Assembly (NCBI GenBank): GCA_946885845.1
Contig: CAMPHJ010000028.1
Location: forward strand, 1-22,792
Origin: an uncultured Sphingobium sp.
Lineage (GTDB): Bacteria; Pseudomonadota; Alphaproteobacteria; Sphingomonadales; Sphingomonadaceae
Reading direction: 5' to 3'
DNA length: 22,792 nucleotides
In this document: positions 15,813 through 22,792 of the stretch, in pieces
Layout of the letters: each line of letters begins with the position of its first letter
Position numbering within the stretch: the stretch's first letter is position 1
Notes under the pieces: generated by a model
The model's database searches: none
Told to the model about the DNA's origin: nothing
Seen by the model: the letters and a program-made list of their open reading frames with translations, nothing else
Made by a program: the position numbers and the translations under genes

Positions 15813-16691
15813 TCAGCGCGTCGGCACCGGCTCCGAACCCGAATAATCGTAGAAGCCCTTCCCGCTTTTCCGACCGAGCCAACCGGCTTCGACATATTTG
15901 ACGAGCAACGGCGCGGGCCGATATTTGGGATCGCGCGTCGTCGTCTGCAGCACGTTGAGCGCTTCCAGGCAGGTGTCGAGGCCGATATAGTCGGCGAGGG
16001 TCAGCGGACCCATGGGATGATTGAGCCCAAGGCGGACGCCGGTGTCGATGTCCTGCATGTTGGCCACGCCTTCGCCCAGGGCGAACACAGCTTCATTGAG
16101 CATCGGCAGCAGGATGCGATTGACGACGAAGCCGGGCGCGTCGAACGCGTGCACGACCTTCTTGCCCAGGCGCTTCACATAGGTTTCGACCGCGGCGACC
16201 GCCTCCGCCGACGTGGCCAGTCCGCGGATGACCTCCACCAATGCCATGGCAGGCACCGGATTGAAGAAGTGAACGCCCAGGAAGCGTTCCTTGTCCGGCA
16301 CAGCCTGCCCCAGCCGCGTGATGGGGATGGACGAGGTATTCGACGCCATGATCGCGCCGGGGGCCAGCACGCCGCCGACATTGGCGAAAATGGTGCGCTT
16401 GATATCCTCCCGCTCGGTCGCTGCTTCGATGACCAGTTGCGCTTGCGACAGCGGGGCAAGTTCGCCGCTGGCCTGGATGCGGGCCATGGCGGCTTCGGCT
16501 TCGGCCTGGGCCAGCTTGCCCTTTTCCACCGCCTTGCCAAGCTGGCGGGCGACGCCATCGCGGCCCGTTTCAGCGCGCGCCAGATCGACGTCGCACAATA
16601 TGACGTCATAACCGGCCTGAGCCGAAACCTGCGCAATGCCTGCGCCCATCTGACCGGCGCCAATGATACCTATTACCCGGATTTCGGTCAC
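15813..16691 (-). CDS. 3-hydroxybutyryl-CoA dehydrogenase
   Basis: The product is 292 residues, the single-domain form of the 3-hydroxyacyl-CoA dehydrogenase family (Hbd/PaaH). It converts acetoacetyl-CoA or similar 3-ketoacyl-CoAs and the (S)-3-hydroxyacyl-CoAs with NAD(P)H. The Rossmann motif is IIGAGQMGAGIA (9-20). The catalytic pair is H141 (GVHFFNPVP) and E153 (LVEVI), with S120 (NTSS) and N192 (PGFVVNRIL) also conserved. The start is GTG at 16691, behind AGAGGTAAGG. It diverges from the Tol-Pal operon across a 204-base spacer. Use in butanoate/polyhydroxyalkanoate metabolism or in phenylacetate breakdown cannot be told apart here, so I give no symbol. Confidence 0.95.
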   Translation of the reverse strand: MTEIRVIGIIGAGQMGAGIAQVSAQAGYDVILCDVDLARAETGRDGVARQLGKAVEKGKLAQAEAEAAMARIQASGELAPLSQAQLVIEAATEREDIKRTIFANVGGVLAPGAIMASNTSSIPITRLGQAVPDKERFLGVHFFNPVPAMALVEVIRGLATSAEAVAAVETYVKRLGKKVVHAFDAPGFVVNRILLPMLNEAVFALGEGVANMQDIDTGVRLGLNHPMGPLTLADYIGLDTCLEALNVLQTTTRDPKYRPAPLLVKYVEAGWLGRKSGKGFYDYSGSEPVPTR

Positions 16692-16883
16692 AGCCTTACC
16701 TCTGCCCTGATTGATTTGGACGTTGCCCTAGCGACAAGGCGCAGACGCGGCCAGCGGTTTTGCGATCTGGCGTCGGCTCGTCGAGCCCAGCATAAGATGC
16801 TGTGCGACAAAAGGCCCCACCTGCCCGGCTAATTGGTTTCATGACGGTTATTTCCGTCTTTGCGCTGCGGCTGCATGATGGCT

Positions 16884-16889
16884 AAAAGG
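16884..16889 (+). promoter_or_regulatory. Ribosome binding site deciding the ybgC start
   Basis: AAAAGG lies six bases before the ATG at 16896. The frame can be read from earlier ATGs at 16875 and 16878, but those have no such site in front. Confidence 0.6.
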
Positions 16890-16895
16890 CCGCGC

Positions 16896-17366
16896 ATGTC
16901 CGCTTCTGTGCCAATGCCCGCGCCGGCGACCGGAAGGTTCATCGGCGCGACGCATCATTTTCCCCTGCGCGTCTATTTCGAGGATACGGATCTGTCGGGT
17001 CTGGTCTATCACGCCAATTACCTGCGCTATATGGAGCGGGCACGATCCGACATGCTGCGCGTCGCCGGGATCGACCAACGAGCGACACATGAAGCAGGCG
17101 ATGGCGTTTACGCTGTCACGGACATAAAGGTCCGCTATCGCCGTCCGGCGCGGCTGGACGATGACCTGATGGTGGAAAGCCGCGTGACTGGTTTTGGCGC
17201 TGCGACCTGCGCCATTCATCAGACAGTCAGGCGCGGCGAGGAAATACTGACGGATGGCGAAGTTTCGGTCGCCTTCCTTACGCAACAGGGCCGCCCGCAG
17301 CGGCAACCCAGGCCCTGGATCGACATTTTTAGCCGTTTGATGACAGGGGAAGACATCAATCCATGA
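16896..17366 (+). CDS. ybgC: YbgC-type acyl-CoA thioesterase of the Tol-Pal cluster
   Basis: This 156-residue hot-dog-fold thioesterase of the 4HBT family hydrolyses short-chain or phospholipid-related acyl-CoAs in the cytoplasm. It is the usual first gene of tol-pal operons. The active-site segment is VYFEDTDLSGLVYHANYLRYMERAR (positions 26-50), with the catalytic aspartate at D32 and H39. The central beta-strand part (DIKVRYRRPARLDDDLMVESRV) is typical. I chose ATG 16896 for its AAAAGG site. Earlier ATGs would add six or seven residues. Its stop overlaps tolQ by four bases (ATGA at 17363), so translation is coupled. Confidence 0.95.
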   Translation: MSASVPMPAPATGRFIGATHHFPLRVYFEDTDLSGLVYHANYLRYMERARSDMLRVAGIDQRATHEAGDGVYAVTDIKVRYRRPARLDDDLMVESRVTGFGAATCAIHQTVRRGEEILTDGEVSVAFLTQQGRPQRQPRPWIDIFSRLMTGEDINP

Positions 17367-18082
17367 GCCTTATGATGCCCGACATCGGCGCAGCAGCCGG
17401 GGCCGCCGCGCAAGCCGCCACTATTTCGCCGCTGGTCCTGTTCCTGCAGGCTGACATTGTCGTGAAGGTGGTGATGCTGGGGCTTTTGCTCGCCAGTATC
17501 TGGACCTGGGCGATGATCATCGGTTTTACCTTTACCCTGCGCCGCGCCAGCCGCCAGAGCAGCGCGTTCGAGGATGATTTCTGGAAAGCCGAGGATATCG
17601 ACCGCTTCTTTGAAGCGCGGGGGAAGGCGGATTTCCCCGCTGCCAAGGTGATGGCCGCAGGCGTCACCGAATGGCGGCGCTCAACCGCGCAGAAGGTCAT
17701 CGACCGGGAAGGCACGCGCGATCGCCTGTCGACCAGCATGTCGAGCACGATCGCGGCGGAAATCGATCGCCTGTCCGACCGGCTGAACATCCTTGCCACC
17801 ATCGGCGCGGTCGCGCCCTTTGTCGGCCTGTTCGGCACGGTATGGGGTATCATGCGCGCGTTCACCGCGATCGCGGCCGAACAGAATAGCTCGCTTGCCG
17901 TCGTCGCGCCCGGCATTGCAGAAGCATTGTTCGCGACCGCCATCGGCCTGTTCGCGGCCATTCCGGCGGTCATCGCCTATAATCGCTTCAGTCACGGCAT
18001 CAACCGGATGGAAGCCAAGCTGACCCGCTTTGCCGACAGCTTCTATTCGACGCTGAGCCGCGAGTTGGAGGCGCAGCGGTGA
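17363..18082 (+). CDS. tolQ: TolQ, inner-membrane motor subunit
   Basis: This 239-residue member of the TolQ/ExbB/MotA family forms with TolR the proton-driven motor that moves TolA and helps outer-membrane constriction at division. Three membrane segments lie at about 33-57, 143-167 and 184-206, with a large cytoplasmic loop between the first two. The family motif APFVGLFGTVWGIMRAF (151-167) and PGIAEALFATAIGLFAAIPAV (183-203) line the proton path. The start overlaps ybgC by four bases. tolR does not follow directly: a 133-base gap with a large inverted repeat lies between. Confidence 0.97.
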   Translation: MSLMMPDIGAAAGAAAQAATISPLVLFLQADIVVKVVMLGLLLASIWTWAMIIGFTFTLRRASRQSSAFEDDFWKAEDIDRFFEARGKADFPAAKVMAAGVTEWRRSTAQKVIDREGTRDRLSTSMSSTIAAEIDRLSDRLNILATIGAVAPFVGLFGTVWGIMRAFTAIAAEQNSSLAVVAPGIAEALFATAIGLFAAIPAVIAYNRFSHGINRMEAKLTRFADSFYSTLSRELEAQR

Positions 18083-18093
18083 TGTACGACTTC

Positions 18094-18177
18094 CTCCTTC
18101 CGTTCAGGCTGAGCCTGTCGAAGTCCATTCCTTATCTTCAGCGGAAGGAGAGGGCTTCGACAGGCTCAGCCCGAACG
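18094..18177. repeat. Inverted repeat inserted between tolQ and tolR
   Basis: Two 23-base arms, 18101-18123 and 18155-18177, are reverse complements with one mismatch. Their shared core is GGCTGAGCCTGTCGAAG. A second inverted pair, CTCCTTCCG (18094-18102) and CGGAAGGAG (18142-18150), interlocks with the first, so two structures compete. The core TTCGACAGGCTCAGC is a word I remember as a dispersed repeat in sphingomonad and some gammaproteobacterial genomes. It makes the tolQ-tolR spacer 133 bases, where these genes usually touch, and puts a long hairpin in the operon mRNA. Confidence 0.8.
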
Positions 18178-18215
18178 AGGGGAGATTTGCATCTGATCGA
18201 GCGAGGGCACGCCTG

Positions 18216-18698
18216 ATGGCCATGTCGGGACCTCCTTCCGGCCGCCGGGGGCGCGGTCGTGCGCCGATGGCGGACATCAATGTCACCCCGTTGGTCGACG
18301 TCATGCTGGTGCTGCTCATCATCTTCATGGTGACGGCCCCGTTGCTGGTAACCGGCGTGCCTGTGAACCTGCCCGAAACGCGCGCCAGGGGCCTTGACCA
18401 GGATCAGAAGCCCAGGGTCGTGTCGGTCGATCGCGATGGCGCGATCTTCATTGACGACGATCAGGTGAGCGACGCCGACCTTCCCGACCAGTTGGCGGAG
18501 ATCATGTCGGCCAATGCGGGACAAGCCGATCCGCCCCAGATTTTCCTGCGCGCCGACACTGCGCTCGATTACGGCCGGGTGATGCGGGTCATGGGGGAAC
18601 TGAACCGCGCGGGCTTGAACAAGGTCGCGCTCGTCAGCACGGGCGCCGATGGCGGCGATACAGCCGCCGCCACTGTCAGCAGCAGCGGTTCAGAATAG
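18216..18698 (+). CDS. tolR: TolR, inner-membrane motor subunit
   Basis: This 160-residue TolR/ExbD-family protein has a basic cytoplasmic N-terminus, one membrane segment at about 27-47 and a periplasmic domain. D28 in INVTPLVDVMLVLLIIFMV is the conserved membrane aspartate that carries protons. The periplasmic part (PPQIFLRADTALDYGRVMRVM) is standard. GAGGG lies eight bases before the ATG at 18216; a second ATG is two codons in. It is 133 bases from tolQ because of a repeat, and 17 bases before tolA. Confidence 0.96.
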   Translation: MAMSGPPSGRRGRGRAPMADINVTPLVDVMLVLLIIFMVTAPLLVTGVPVNLPETRARGLDQDQKPRVVSVDRDGAIFIDDDQVSDADLPDQLAEIMSANAGQADPPQIFLRADTALDYGRVMRVMGELNRAGLNKVALVSTGADGGDTAAATVSSSGSE

Positions 18699-18715
18699 GG
18701 CCATAGAGACCGAGG

Positions 18716-19636
18716 ATGGAGCGCGCAGAGAAAATCGGCCTTGGTGTGGCGACGGCGGGACATGTCCTGCTGTTCGGACTCCTGTCCGCCGGTTTCCTTG
18801 CCACACCCAATCCGCTGAAGCTCAATTCCCCGCCTATGGACGTGAGTCTGGTCGACGAGGTCGCGCTGGAATCGATGGCGCCCCGCCTGTCCAGTCAGCC
18901 ACCCCCGCCTAGTGTCGCGCCGGACGAAGGTCCGACCGAAGACGCCGCGCCTGCTGCGATGCCAGAACCTGCTCCCGCGCCGGAGCCTGAACCCGCACCC
19001 GCGCCGCCGCCCAAAAAGGCGTCGCCACCGCGCAAGGACGTGCCCAAGGCTGCGCCCAAACCCAAAGCCGCGCCCGAAAAACCGGCCGCAAAAACCAAGC
19101 CGACGCCGCCCAGGCCAAAGGCGGCGGCAGCGCCCGCCCCGGCGCAGCAAAAGGCGAAAGCCAAGCCCAAAGCGGACGCGCCCGCGCGCGCTTCTGGCGA
19201 GGGGAAGGCGCAGAAACCGCGCGGATCGCTGTTGGGCAAGGATTTCCTGAAGGGCATCGATACGGAAGCCGACGCGCCGCGCAGGCCTGCCCCAGCCCCG
19301 GCAGCGACGCTGGGTCCGGCGCAAAAGGCCGCGCTGGATGCCGAAATCCGCCGCCAATTGAAGCCGCATTGGCGTCCGCCTTCGGGCGCGGATGCCGATC
19401 AGCTCATCACTTTGCTGGAAGTGCGGCTGGACAAAAATGGCCGTGTCGTCGGCGCGCCCGAAGTGATCGAGCAGCGCGGCGTGACGGCCAGCAACCGCCC
19501 GCAGGCGCAAATCCATGCGGAACGGGCGATCCAGGCAGTGAAGCTGGCTTCGCCCTTCAGCAACCTGCCGCCTGAATTTTACGAACAATGGAAATGGCTG
19601 CGGCCACTTCGTTTTGATGCGAGGCTGAACCGATGA
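18716..19636 (+). CDS. tolA: TolA, periplasm-spanning energy-transfer protein
   Basis: The product is 306 residues. One membrane anchor lies at 8-28. A long Pro/Ala/Lys-rich linker at about 60-200 spans the periplasm. A TonB/TolA-type C-terminal domain runs from 206 to the end (IRRQLKPHWRPP, LEVRLDKNGRVVGAPEVIE, AERAIQAVKLASPF). It passes motor force from TolQR to TolB-Pal. The linker is proline-rich (runs of PAPEPEPAPAPPP), so it is extended rather than the alanine/lysine helix of E. coli TolA. The ATG follows GAGG with no spacer, a poor ribosome site; no better start is seen. The stop overlaps tolB by four bases. The same organisation is found in TonB proteins, and operon position settles the name. 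Confidence 0.94.
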   Translation: MERAEKIGLGVATAGHVLLFGLLSAGFLATPNPLKLNSPPMDVSLVDEVALESMAPRLSSQPPPPSVAPDEGPTEDAAPAAMPEPAPAPEPEPAPAPPPKKASPPRKDVPKAAPKPKAAPEKPAAKTKPTPPRPKAAAAPAPAQQKAKAKPKADAPARASGEGKAQKPRGSLLGKDFLKGIDTEADAPRRPAPAPAATLGPAQKAALDAEIRRQLKPHWRPPSGADADQLITLLEVRLDKNGRVVGAPEVIEQRGVTASNRPQAQIHAERAIQAVKLASPFSNLPPEFYEQWKWLRPLRFDARLNR

Positions 19637-20970
19637 AGACGACTTTATTGCACCGCCTGAGCGCGGCCGCCGCCGCCCTGATCGCCCTGGCCATCGCACC
19701 TACTGCCCTGGCCCAGTTGTCCGTCGATGTTACGGGCGAGATTGACAGCAATCTCAAGATCGTTGTCCCGGCGCTTCCCGCGCAGGCCGAAGTTTCCACG
19801 CCCGCAGGATCATCGACCGAACTGGGGCGCAAGATCGCCGAGGTTATCGCGACCGACCTCAAGGGGTCCGGCCTGTTCGATCCGTCCGGGCCAAGCGGCA
19901 TCCCCACCATTTCTTTCCCGGAAGTGACCAACCCGGTTTACGATAAATGGGGCGCTTATCAGGCGCTGGCGCAGGGGTTCGTCCGCACCACGGGCGGCGA
20001 AGCGGACATCACCGTCGGCTGCTACCTTTATGATGTGGCGTTGAAGCAGGAACTGACCCGGCAGGGCTATGTCGTCGCCCCGCGCGACTGGCGGCGAGCC
20101 GCGCATAAATGCGCCGACGCCATCTACGCCCGGCTATCGGGGGAAAGCCCCTTTTTCGACAGCCGCATCGCCTATATCGCGGAGAGCGGGCCAAAGGGGA
20201 ACCGCACCAAGCGGCTTGCCATCATGGATTCGGATGGTGCGAACCACCGCTTCATCACCAATGGCCAGTCGCTCGCGCTCACGCCCCGTTTTTCTCCCGA
20301 CTATAAGTCGATCGTCTATGTCAGCTATCTGAACAACAAGGTGCGCATCTATGTCTATGACATCGGCACCGGCAGGCAGAGGCTGGTGACAGAAAGCAAC
20401 AATCCGACCTTTGCGCCGCGCTGGTCCCCGGATGGCCGCAACATCCTGTTTTCCATGGCCGTCGCAGGGAACACCGACATTTATCGCGTATCTGCCGGTG
20501 GAGGGACGCCGGTGCGGCTCACCACCGCGCCCGGCATCGATGTTGGCGGCAGCTATTCCCCTGACGGGACGAAGATCGTGTTCGAAAGCGACCGGTCGGG
20601 CAGCCAGCAAATCTACGTCATGAGCGCTGACGGATCGGGCCAGCGCCGGATAAGCCATGGCGGTGGCCGCTATGCGACGCCGGAATGGAGCCCGCGCGGC
20701 GACCTGATTGCCTTCACCAAGATCGCGGGCGATTTCAAGATCGCGGTCATGACGCCGACCGGTGACAATGAGCGTATCTTGACCAATGGCTGGCAGGACG
20801 AACAGCCAAGCTGGTCGCCCAATGGGCGCGTGCTGCAATTTTTCCGCACGAGCGCCGGACGCCAGGGCAGCAGTCAGGTCTGGCAGGTCGATCTGACCGG
20901 CGTCAACGAACGCCGCATCCCCACGCCGCTGAGCGGTTCGGACCCCGCCTGGGGCCCATTGCTGCCCTGA
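19633..20970 (+). CDS. tolB: TolB, periplasmic beta-propeller protein
   Basis: The product is 445 residues. The signal peptide ends about A27 (IAPTALA before QLSV). An N-terminal alpha/beta domain (about 28-165) is followed by a six-bladed propeller. Its repeats show as FSPDYKSIVYVS, WSPDGRNILFS, YSPDGTKIVFES, WSPRGDLIAFT and WSPNGRVLQFF, and the last blade ends in SDPAWGPLLP. It binds Pal and TolA and links the inner-membrane motor to the outer membrane. Start and stop are typical and the length equals the family norm. ATG overlaps the tolA stop (ATGA). pal lies 77 bases downstream. Confidence 0.97.
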   Translation: MKTTLLHRLSAAAAALIALAIAPTALAQLSVDVTGEIDSNLKIVVPALPAQAEVSTPAGSSTELGRKIAEVIATDLKGSGLFDPSGPSGIPTISFPEVTNPVYDKWGAYQALAQGFVRTTGGEADITVGCYLYDVALKQELTRQGYVVAPRDWRRAAHKCADAIYARLSGESPFFDSRIAYIAESGPKGNRTKRLAIMDSDGANHRFITNGQSLALTPRFSPDYKSIVYVSYLNNKVRIYVYDIGTGRQRLVTESNNPTFAPRWSPDGRNILFSMAVAGNTDIYRVSAGGGTPVRLTTAPGIDVGGSYSPDGTKIVFESDRSGSQQIYVMSADGSGQRRISHGGGRYATPEWSPRGDLIAFTKIAGDFKIAVMTPTGDNERILTNGWQDEQPSWSPNGRVLQFFRTSAGRQGSSQVWQVDLTGVNERRIPTPLSGSDPAWGPLLP

Positions 20971-21047
20971 TATGGAACCAGATCGTCCCGACAGCGTAAC
21001 GACATGATCAACGCTGCGGATTTCAACTCGCTTCACAGGAGATCCCG

Positions 21048-21560
21048 ATGAAACTGTCCCGCCCGCTTCTGATTGCCGTTTCGGTCCTTGCCCTCGCCGC
21101 TTGCGGCAAGAAGGCGCCCAAGGACCTGCCGCCCCCGCCCGCCGGTGACACGAGCGCGCAGACCGGCATCGGCACGACGCCGGCCGGCCCGGTCAAGGGC
21201 AGCCAGGAAGATTTCGTCGCGTCAGTCTCTTCCGACCGCATTTTCTTCGACACCGATCAATATGATGTCGATGCGCAGGACCAGCAGACGTTGCAGAGCC
21301 AGTCCGCATGGCTGCAGCAGAACCCGAATGTCCGTGTCACCATCGAAGGTCATGCCGACGAACGCGGCACGCGCGATTATAACATCGCGTTGGGAGAGCG
21401 CCGCGCCAATGCCGCGAAAAACTATCTGGCATCGCTGGGCATCGACCCCAGCCGGATCAACACGGTGAGCTATGGCAAGGAACGCCCGACTGCCTTGGGT
21501 TCGGACGAGTCCGCCTGGGCGCAGAACCGCCGCGCGGTGACCGTCACCGTCCAATATTGA
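21048..21560 (+). CDS. pal: Pal, peptidoglycan-associated outer-membrane lipoprotein
   Basis: The product is 170 residues. A lipoprotein signal ends in LALAAC (C19 is lipidated). A proline-rich, flexible stretch follows, then an OmpA-like peptidoglycan-binding domain at about 60-168. The domain carries FFDTDQYDVDA (66-76) and the meso-diaminopimelate-binding run HADERGTRDYNIALGERRA (102-120). It ties the outer membrane to the wall and binds TolB. AGGAG lies seven bases before the ATG. It is the last gene of the operon, followed by a dispersed repeat and a strong hairpin. The usual next gene, cpoB/ybgF, is not here. Confidence 0.97.
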   Translation: MKLSRPLLIAVSVLALAACGKKAPKDLPPPPAGDTSAQTGIGTTPAGPVKGSQEDFVASVSSDRIFFDTDQYDVDAQDQQTLQSQSAWLQQNPNVRVTIEGHADERGTRDYNIALGERRANAAKNYLASLGIDPSRINTVSYGKERPTALGSDESAWAQNRRAVTVTVQY

Positions 21561-21587
21561 AGCCGTCGGGTCGCACTAGGCTTTAGA

Positions 21588-21633
21588 GCATCGCGCGGAA
21601 AAGTGGGGACCGGTTTTCCGCAAAAAGCGATGC
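21588..21633. repeat. Palindromic repeat downstream of pal
   Basis: Outer arms GCATCGC (21588-21594) and GCGATGC (21627-21633) enclose inner arms GCGGAAAA and TTTTCCGC around a short centre (GTGGGGACCGG). I recognise the wording GCGGAAAAGTGG...CCGGTTTTCCGC as a widespread alphaproteobacterial intergenic repeat. Its role is not known to me. Here it lies between the pal stop and the pal terminator. Confidence 0.8.
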
Positions 21634-21692
21634 GGCAACAAAGATATAGAGCGAGCAGCGCGATTCACATATCCCGCTGCTTGCTCCAGGAA

Positions 21693-21724
21693 GCCCGCCG
21701 GTCACGCTGACCGGCGGGCCTTTC
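21693..21724 (+). terminator. Hairpin terminator of the tol-pal operon
   Basis: GCCCGCCGGTCA (21693-21704) and TGACCGGCGGGC (21708-21719) form a perfect 12-bp stem with a 3-base loop. It is followed by CTTTCC, a weak T-run. It lies between the convergent pal and marR genes and could work on both strands, better on plus. Confidence 0.75.
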
Positions 21725-21755
21725 CATTCCCGCCCGCCGCCGCGCGATGAACCTG

Positions 21756-22205
21756 CTACGGCAGCTTGCGGCGCTCCGCGATACGGCGTTCGATCAATTC
21801 CATGACATTCACGGTGATTTCGACGGCTGTGTCCGGCAGACCGTCAAACAGGTCGCGCGTCAGGTCATTCAGCCGCGCCTCGATCCGCGCGGCCAGGTCG
21901 CTGCCCTCAGGAGTGAATTGCACGCGGTTCGATCGCTTATCCGTGGGATGTGGCAGGCGTTGGATCAGACCCGATGCGGCAAGCTGGTCCAGCGTTCGAA
22001 CCAGCGATGGCTGCGTGATGCCCAGCTGTTCGGCAAGGTCCGATTGCCGCACATCGGGACCCAGGCGGGCAAGGTGCACAAGGCACCAGCCCGCGCTGGC
22101 CGACACCCGGAATTGCGCCAATGCTTCGTCCGTCAGGTGCCGCCAGCTTCGCGCCACCTGCGGCATTTTCTGAACCAGCGAGTTTGTCAGGTCAGAACGG
22201 GACAT
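21756..22205 (-). CDS. MarR-family transcriptional regulator
   Basis: The product is a 149-residue winged helix-turn-helix dimer protein. The DNA-reading part is VRQSDLAEQLGITQPSLVRTL (about 52-72), the wing carries the PTDKRSNRV motif (87-95), and helices for dimer formation lie at both ends. Close relatives of this layout (SlyA type) respond to phenolic or stress compounds. No ligand can be read here. It has no good ribosome site. A weak 7-bp hairpin (22218-22237) lies between it and the upstream 101-residue gene, whose stop is 46 bases away. Divergent target genes are not seen; its own operon is the likeliest target. Confidence 0.93.
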   Translation of the reverse strand: MSRSDLTNSLVQKMPQVARSWRHLTDEALAQFRVSASAGWCLVHLARLGPDVRQSDLAEQLGITQPSLVRTLDQLAASGLIQRLPHPTDKRSNRVQFTPEGSDLAARIEARLNDLTRDLFDGLPDTAVEITVNVMELIERRIAERRKLP

Positions 22206-22251
22206 TATGGCAAGGGGGCGGCGATATTATTCGCCGCGCCGCCGCAGCCCT

Positions 22252-22557
22252 TCACGCGCGCCGCGTACCGGAAAAGCCAGCCGCTCCGAAAGCGCCCAGC
22301 TGCATGGTGCCGTTGATCGCATCGCCGTCCACGACCGCTTCGCAATCCATGGTCATCGGCATGGGCATCGTCATGTTCATCTTCCACGTCAGCTTGTCGC
22401 CGTCGACCTGGCCCTCGGTCACGTCCAGCGACCCCATCGTGCCGGCAAAGGTGCCGTTAAAGCTGCCCCCATTGCTGATGACGGTGAAAACGCCCTTCTG
22501 GTCGCCCAAGGGCGTTTTCGCCACGCAGTCATAGGCGCCATCCACATTCGGCATCAT
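22252..22557 (-). CDS. Small protein of unknown function, beta-rich (101 residues)
   Basis: The frame begins at ATG 22557 behind AGAGGAGAT, three bases away, a decisive ribosome site. The product starts MMPNVDGAYDCVAKTPLGDQ and shows alternating strand-like segments (GVFTVISNGGSFNGTF, KLTWKMNMTMPMPMTMDC, INGTMQLGAFG). These suggest a small beta-barrel or sandwich that could bind a hydrophobic ligand. Two cysteines (11 and 73) could pair. It has no signal peptide. It lies 19 bases downstream of the M16 peptidase gene and 46 before marR on the same strand. I recognise no named family. It looks like small proteins I have seen annotated as hypothetical in sphingomonads. Confidence 0.82.
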   Translation of the reverse strand: MMPNVDGAYDCVAKTPLGDQKGVFTVISNGGSFNGTFAGTMGSLDVTEGQVDGDKLTWKMNMTMPMPMTMDCEAVVDGDAINGTMQLGAFGAAGFSGTRRA

Positions 22558-22560
22558 GCA

Positions 22561-22569
22561 ATCTCCTCT
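22561..22569 (-). promoter_or_regulatory. Ribosome binding site deciding the 101-residue gene start
   Basis: AGAGGAGAT on the minus strand is three bases before ATG 22557. The frame extends upstream to 22653 over the end of the peptidase gene, but that extension lacks a site and is rejected. Confidence 0.65.
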
Positions 22570-22576
22570 GCTGCCA

Positions 22577-22792
22577 TCAATCGGCAAGTGTACCCATTTC
22601 AACGGGCAGACCCACCGCGTCAAGTTGCGGGCGCACCAGCTTTGCGTCGCCAACCACGACCCAGATCAGCCGGTCGGGATTGATCGCTTCCCGCGCCGCC
22701 GCGTCGAGGTCCGCCGGGGTCATGGCCCGGTAGATATCAGGCAGCTTTTCATAGAAGTCGTCAGGCCGCCCCAGCAGGCGGTTGCGCATCAT
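22577..22792 (-). CDS. M16-family zinc peptidase-like protein, C-terminal fragment
   Basis: The last 71 residues of a minus-strand gene run from the window edge to the stop at 22577. The helix DDFYEKLPDIYRAMTPADLD is followed by NPDRLIWVVVGDAKLVRPQL, the characteristic end of M16 (insulinase/processing-peptidase) domains, where a VVGD strand closes the last half. The zinc motif HxxEH would be further upstream, so activity cannot be judged. Sphingomonad M16 proteins are often periplasmic and encoded in pairs; that is not visible here. The gene is cut by the window end, not broken. Confidence 0.85.
   Translation of the reverse strand: MMRNRLLGRPDDFYEKLPDIYRAMTPADLDAAAREAINPDRLIWVVVGDAKLVRPQLDAVGLPVEMGTLAD

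Noticed and set aside
19000..19200. Low-complexity Pro/Ala/Lys DNA in tolA as a possible repeat or recombination site
   Set aside because: It is the expected extended linker of TolA/TonB proteins. Codons vary and no unit repeats exactly.
18569..19699. A 376-codon minus-strand frame opposite tolA, with Gly/Arg/Phe-rich repeats
   Set aside because: The repeats are the complement of the Pro/Ala/Lys-rich TolA linker, not a separate protein.
20972..21007. An 11-codon frame (MEPDRPDSVTT) between tolB and pal
   Set aside because: Too short, no ribosome site, and it overlaps nothing that suggests translational control.
20134..21036. A 300-codon minus-strand frame opposite tolB
   Set aside because: Antisense to the TolB propeller repeats, with no start site or family match.

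Overview
The window is a compact, high-GC stretch of ordinary chromosome from an alphaproteobacterium, most likely a member of the Sphingomonadaceae (Sphingobium/Sphingomonas type). I infer this from codon use, from the SUF cluster led by an Rrf2 regulator, from ybgC-tolQRAB-pal order, and from dispersed palindromic repeats that I remember as common in sphingomonad intergenic spacers. No transposase, integrase, phage gene, CRISPR array, tRNA or rRNA was seen. Coding density is about 95 percent and the only gene-free stretch over 300 bases is 11585-11920.

Layout. Positions 1-89 (minus) hold the first codons of a UbiH/COQ6-type flavin monooxygenase. Next come ilvE (minus), then a divergent pair of overlapping plus-strand genes for a low-specificity threonine aldolase and an EamA/DMT permease. 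A 54-codon small gene and an SDR-family gene follow on the minus strand.

From 10528 down to 4509 (minus) runs an iron-sulfur cluster assembly operon: Rrf2 regulator, sufB, a cysteine-free 151-residue protein of unknown function, sufC, sufD, sufS, sufT (DUF59) and sufA. Most junctions overlap by 1 to 8 bases. SufS with SufE supplies persulfide sulfur, SufBCD is the scaffold and ATPase, SufA is a carrier, and SufT is a maturation factor. sufE lies apart, at 15301-15723, followed by a small lipoprotein gene.

Between these are an AraC-type regulator (minus), a non-coding interval with a strong minus-strand terminator, then pyrD (quinone-type dihydroorotate dehydrogenase) and a secreted gamma-glutamyltransferase on the plus strand. 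A 3-hydroxybutyryl-CoA dehydrogenase gene (minus) diverges from the Tol-Pal envelope operon (ybgC, tolQ, tolR, tolA, tolB, pal). The operon ends in a strong hairpin terminator. The right end carries a MarR regulator, a 101-residue protein of unknown function and the C-terminal end of an M16 peptidase, all minus.

The points most worth a second look are regulatory or small. They are the unknown protein inside the suf operon, a composite palindromic repeat between it and sufB, an 8-bp inverted repeat upstream of the Rrf2 gene, a candidate small RNA or leader ending at the 11669-11702 terminator, a large inverted repeat between tolQ and tolR, and a 12-bp stem against the sufE start codon. I see no clear new multi-gene system.
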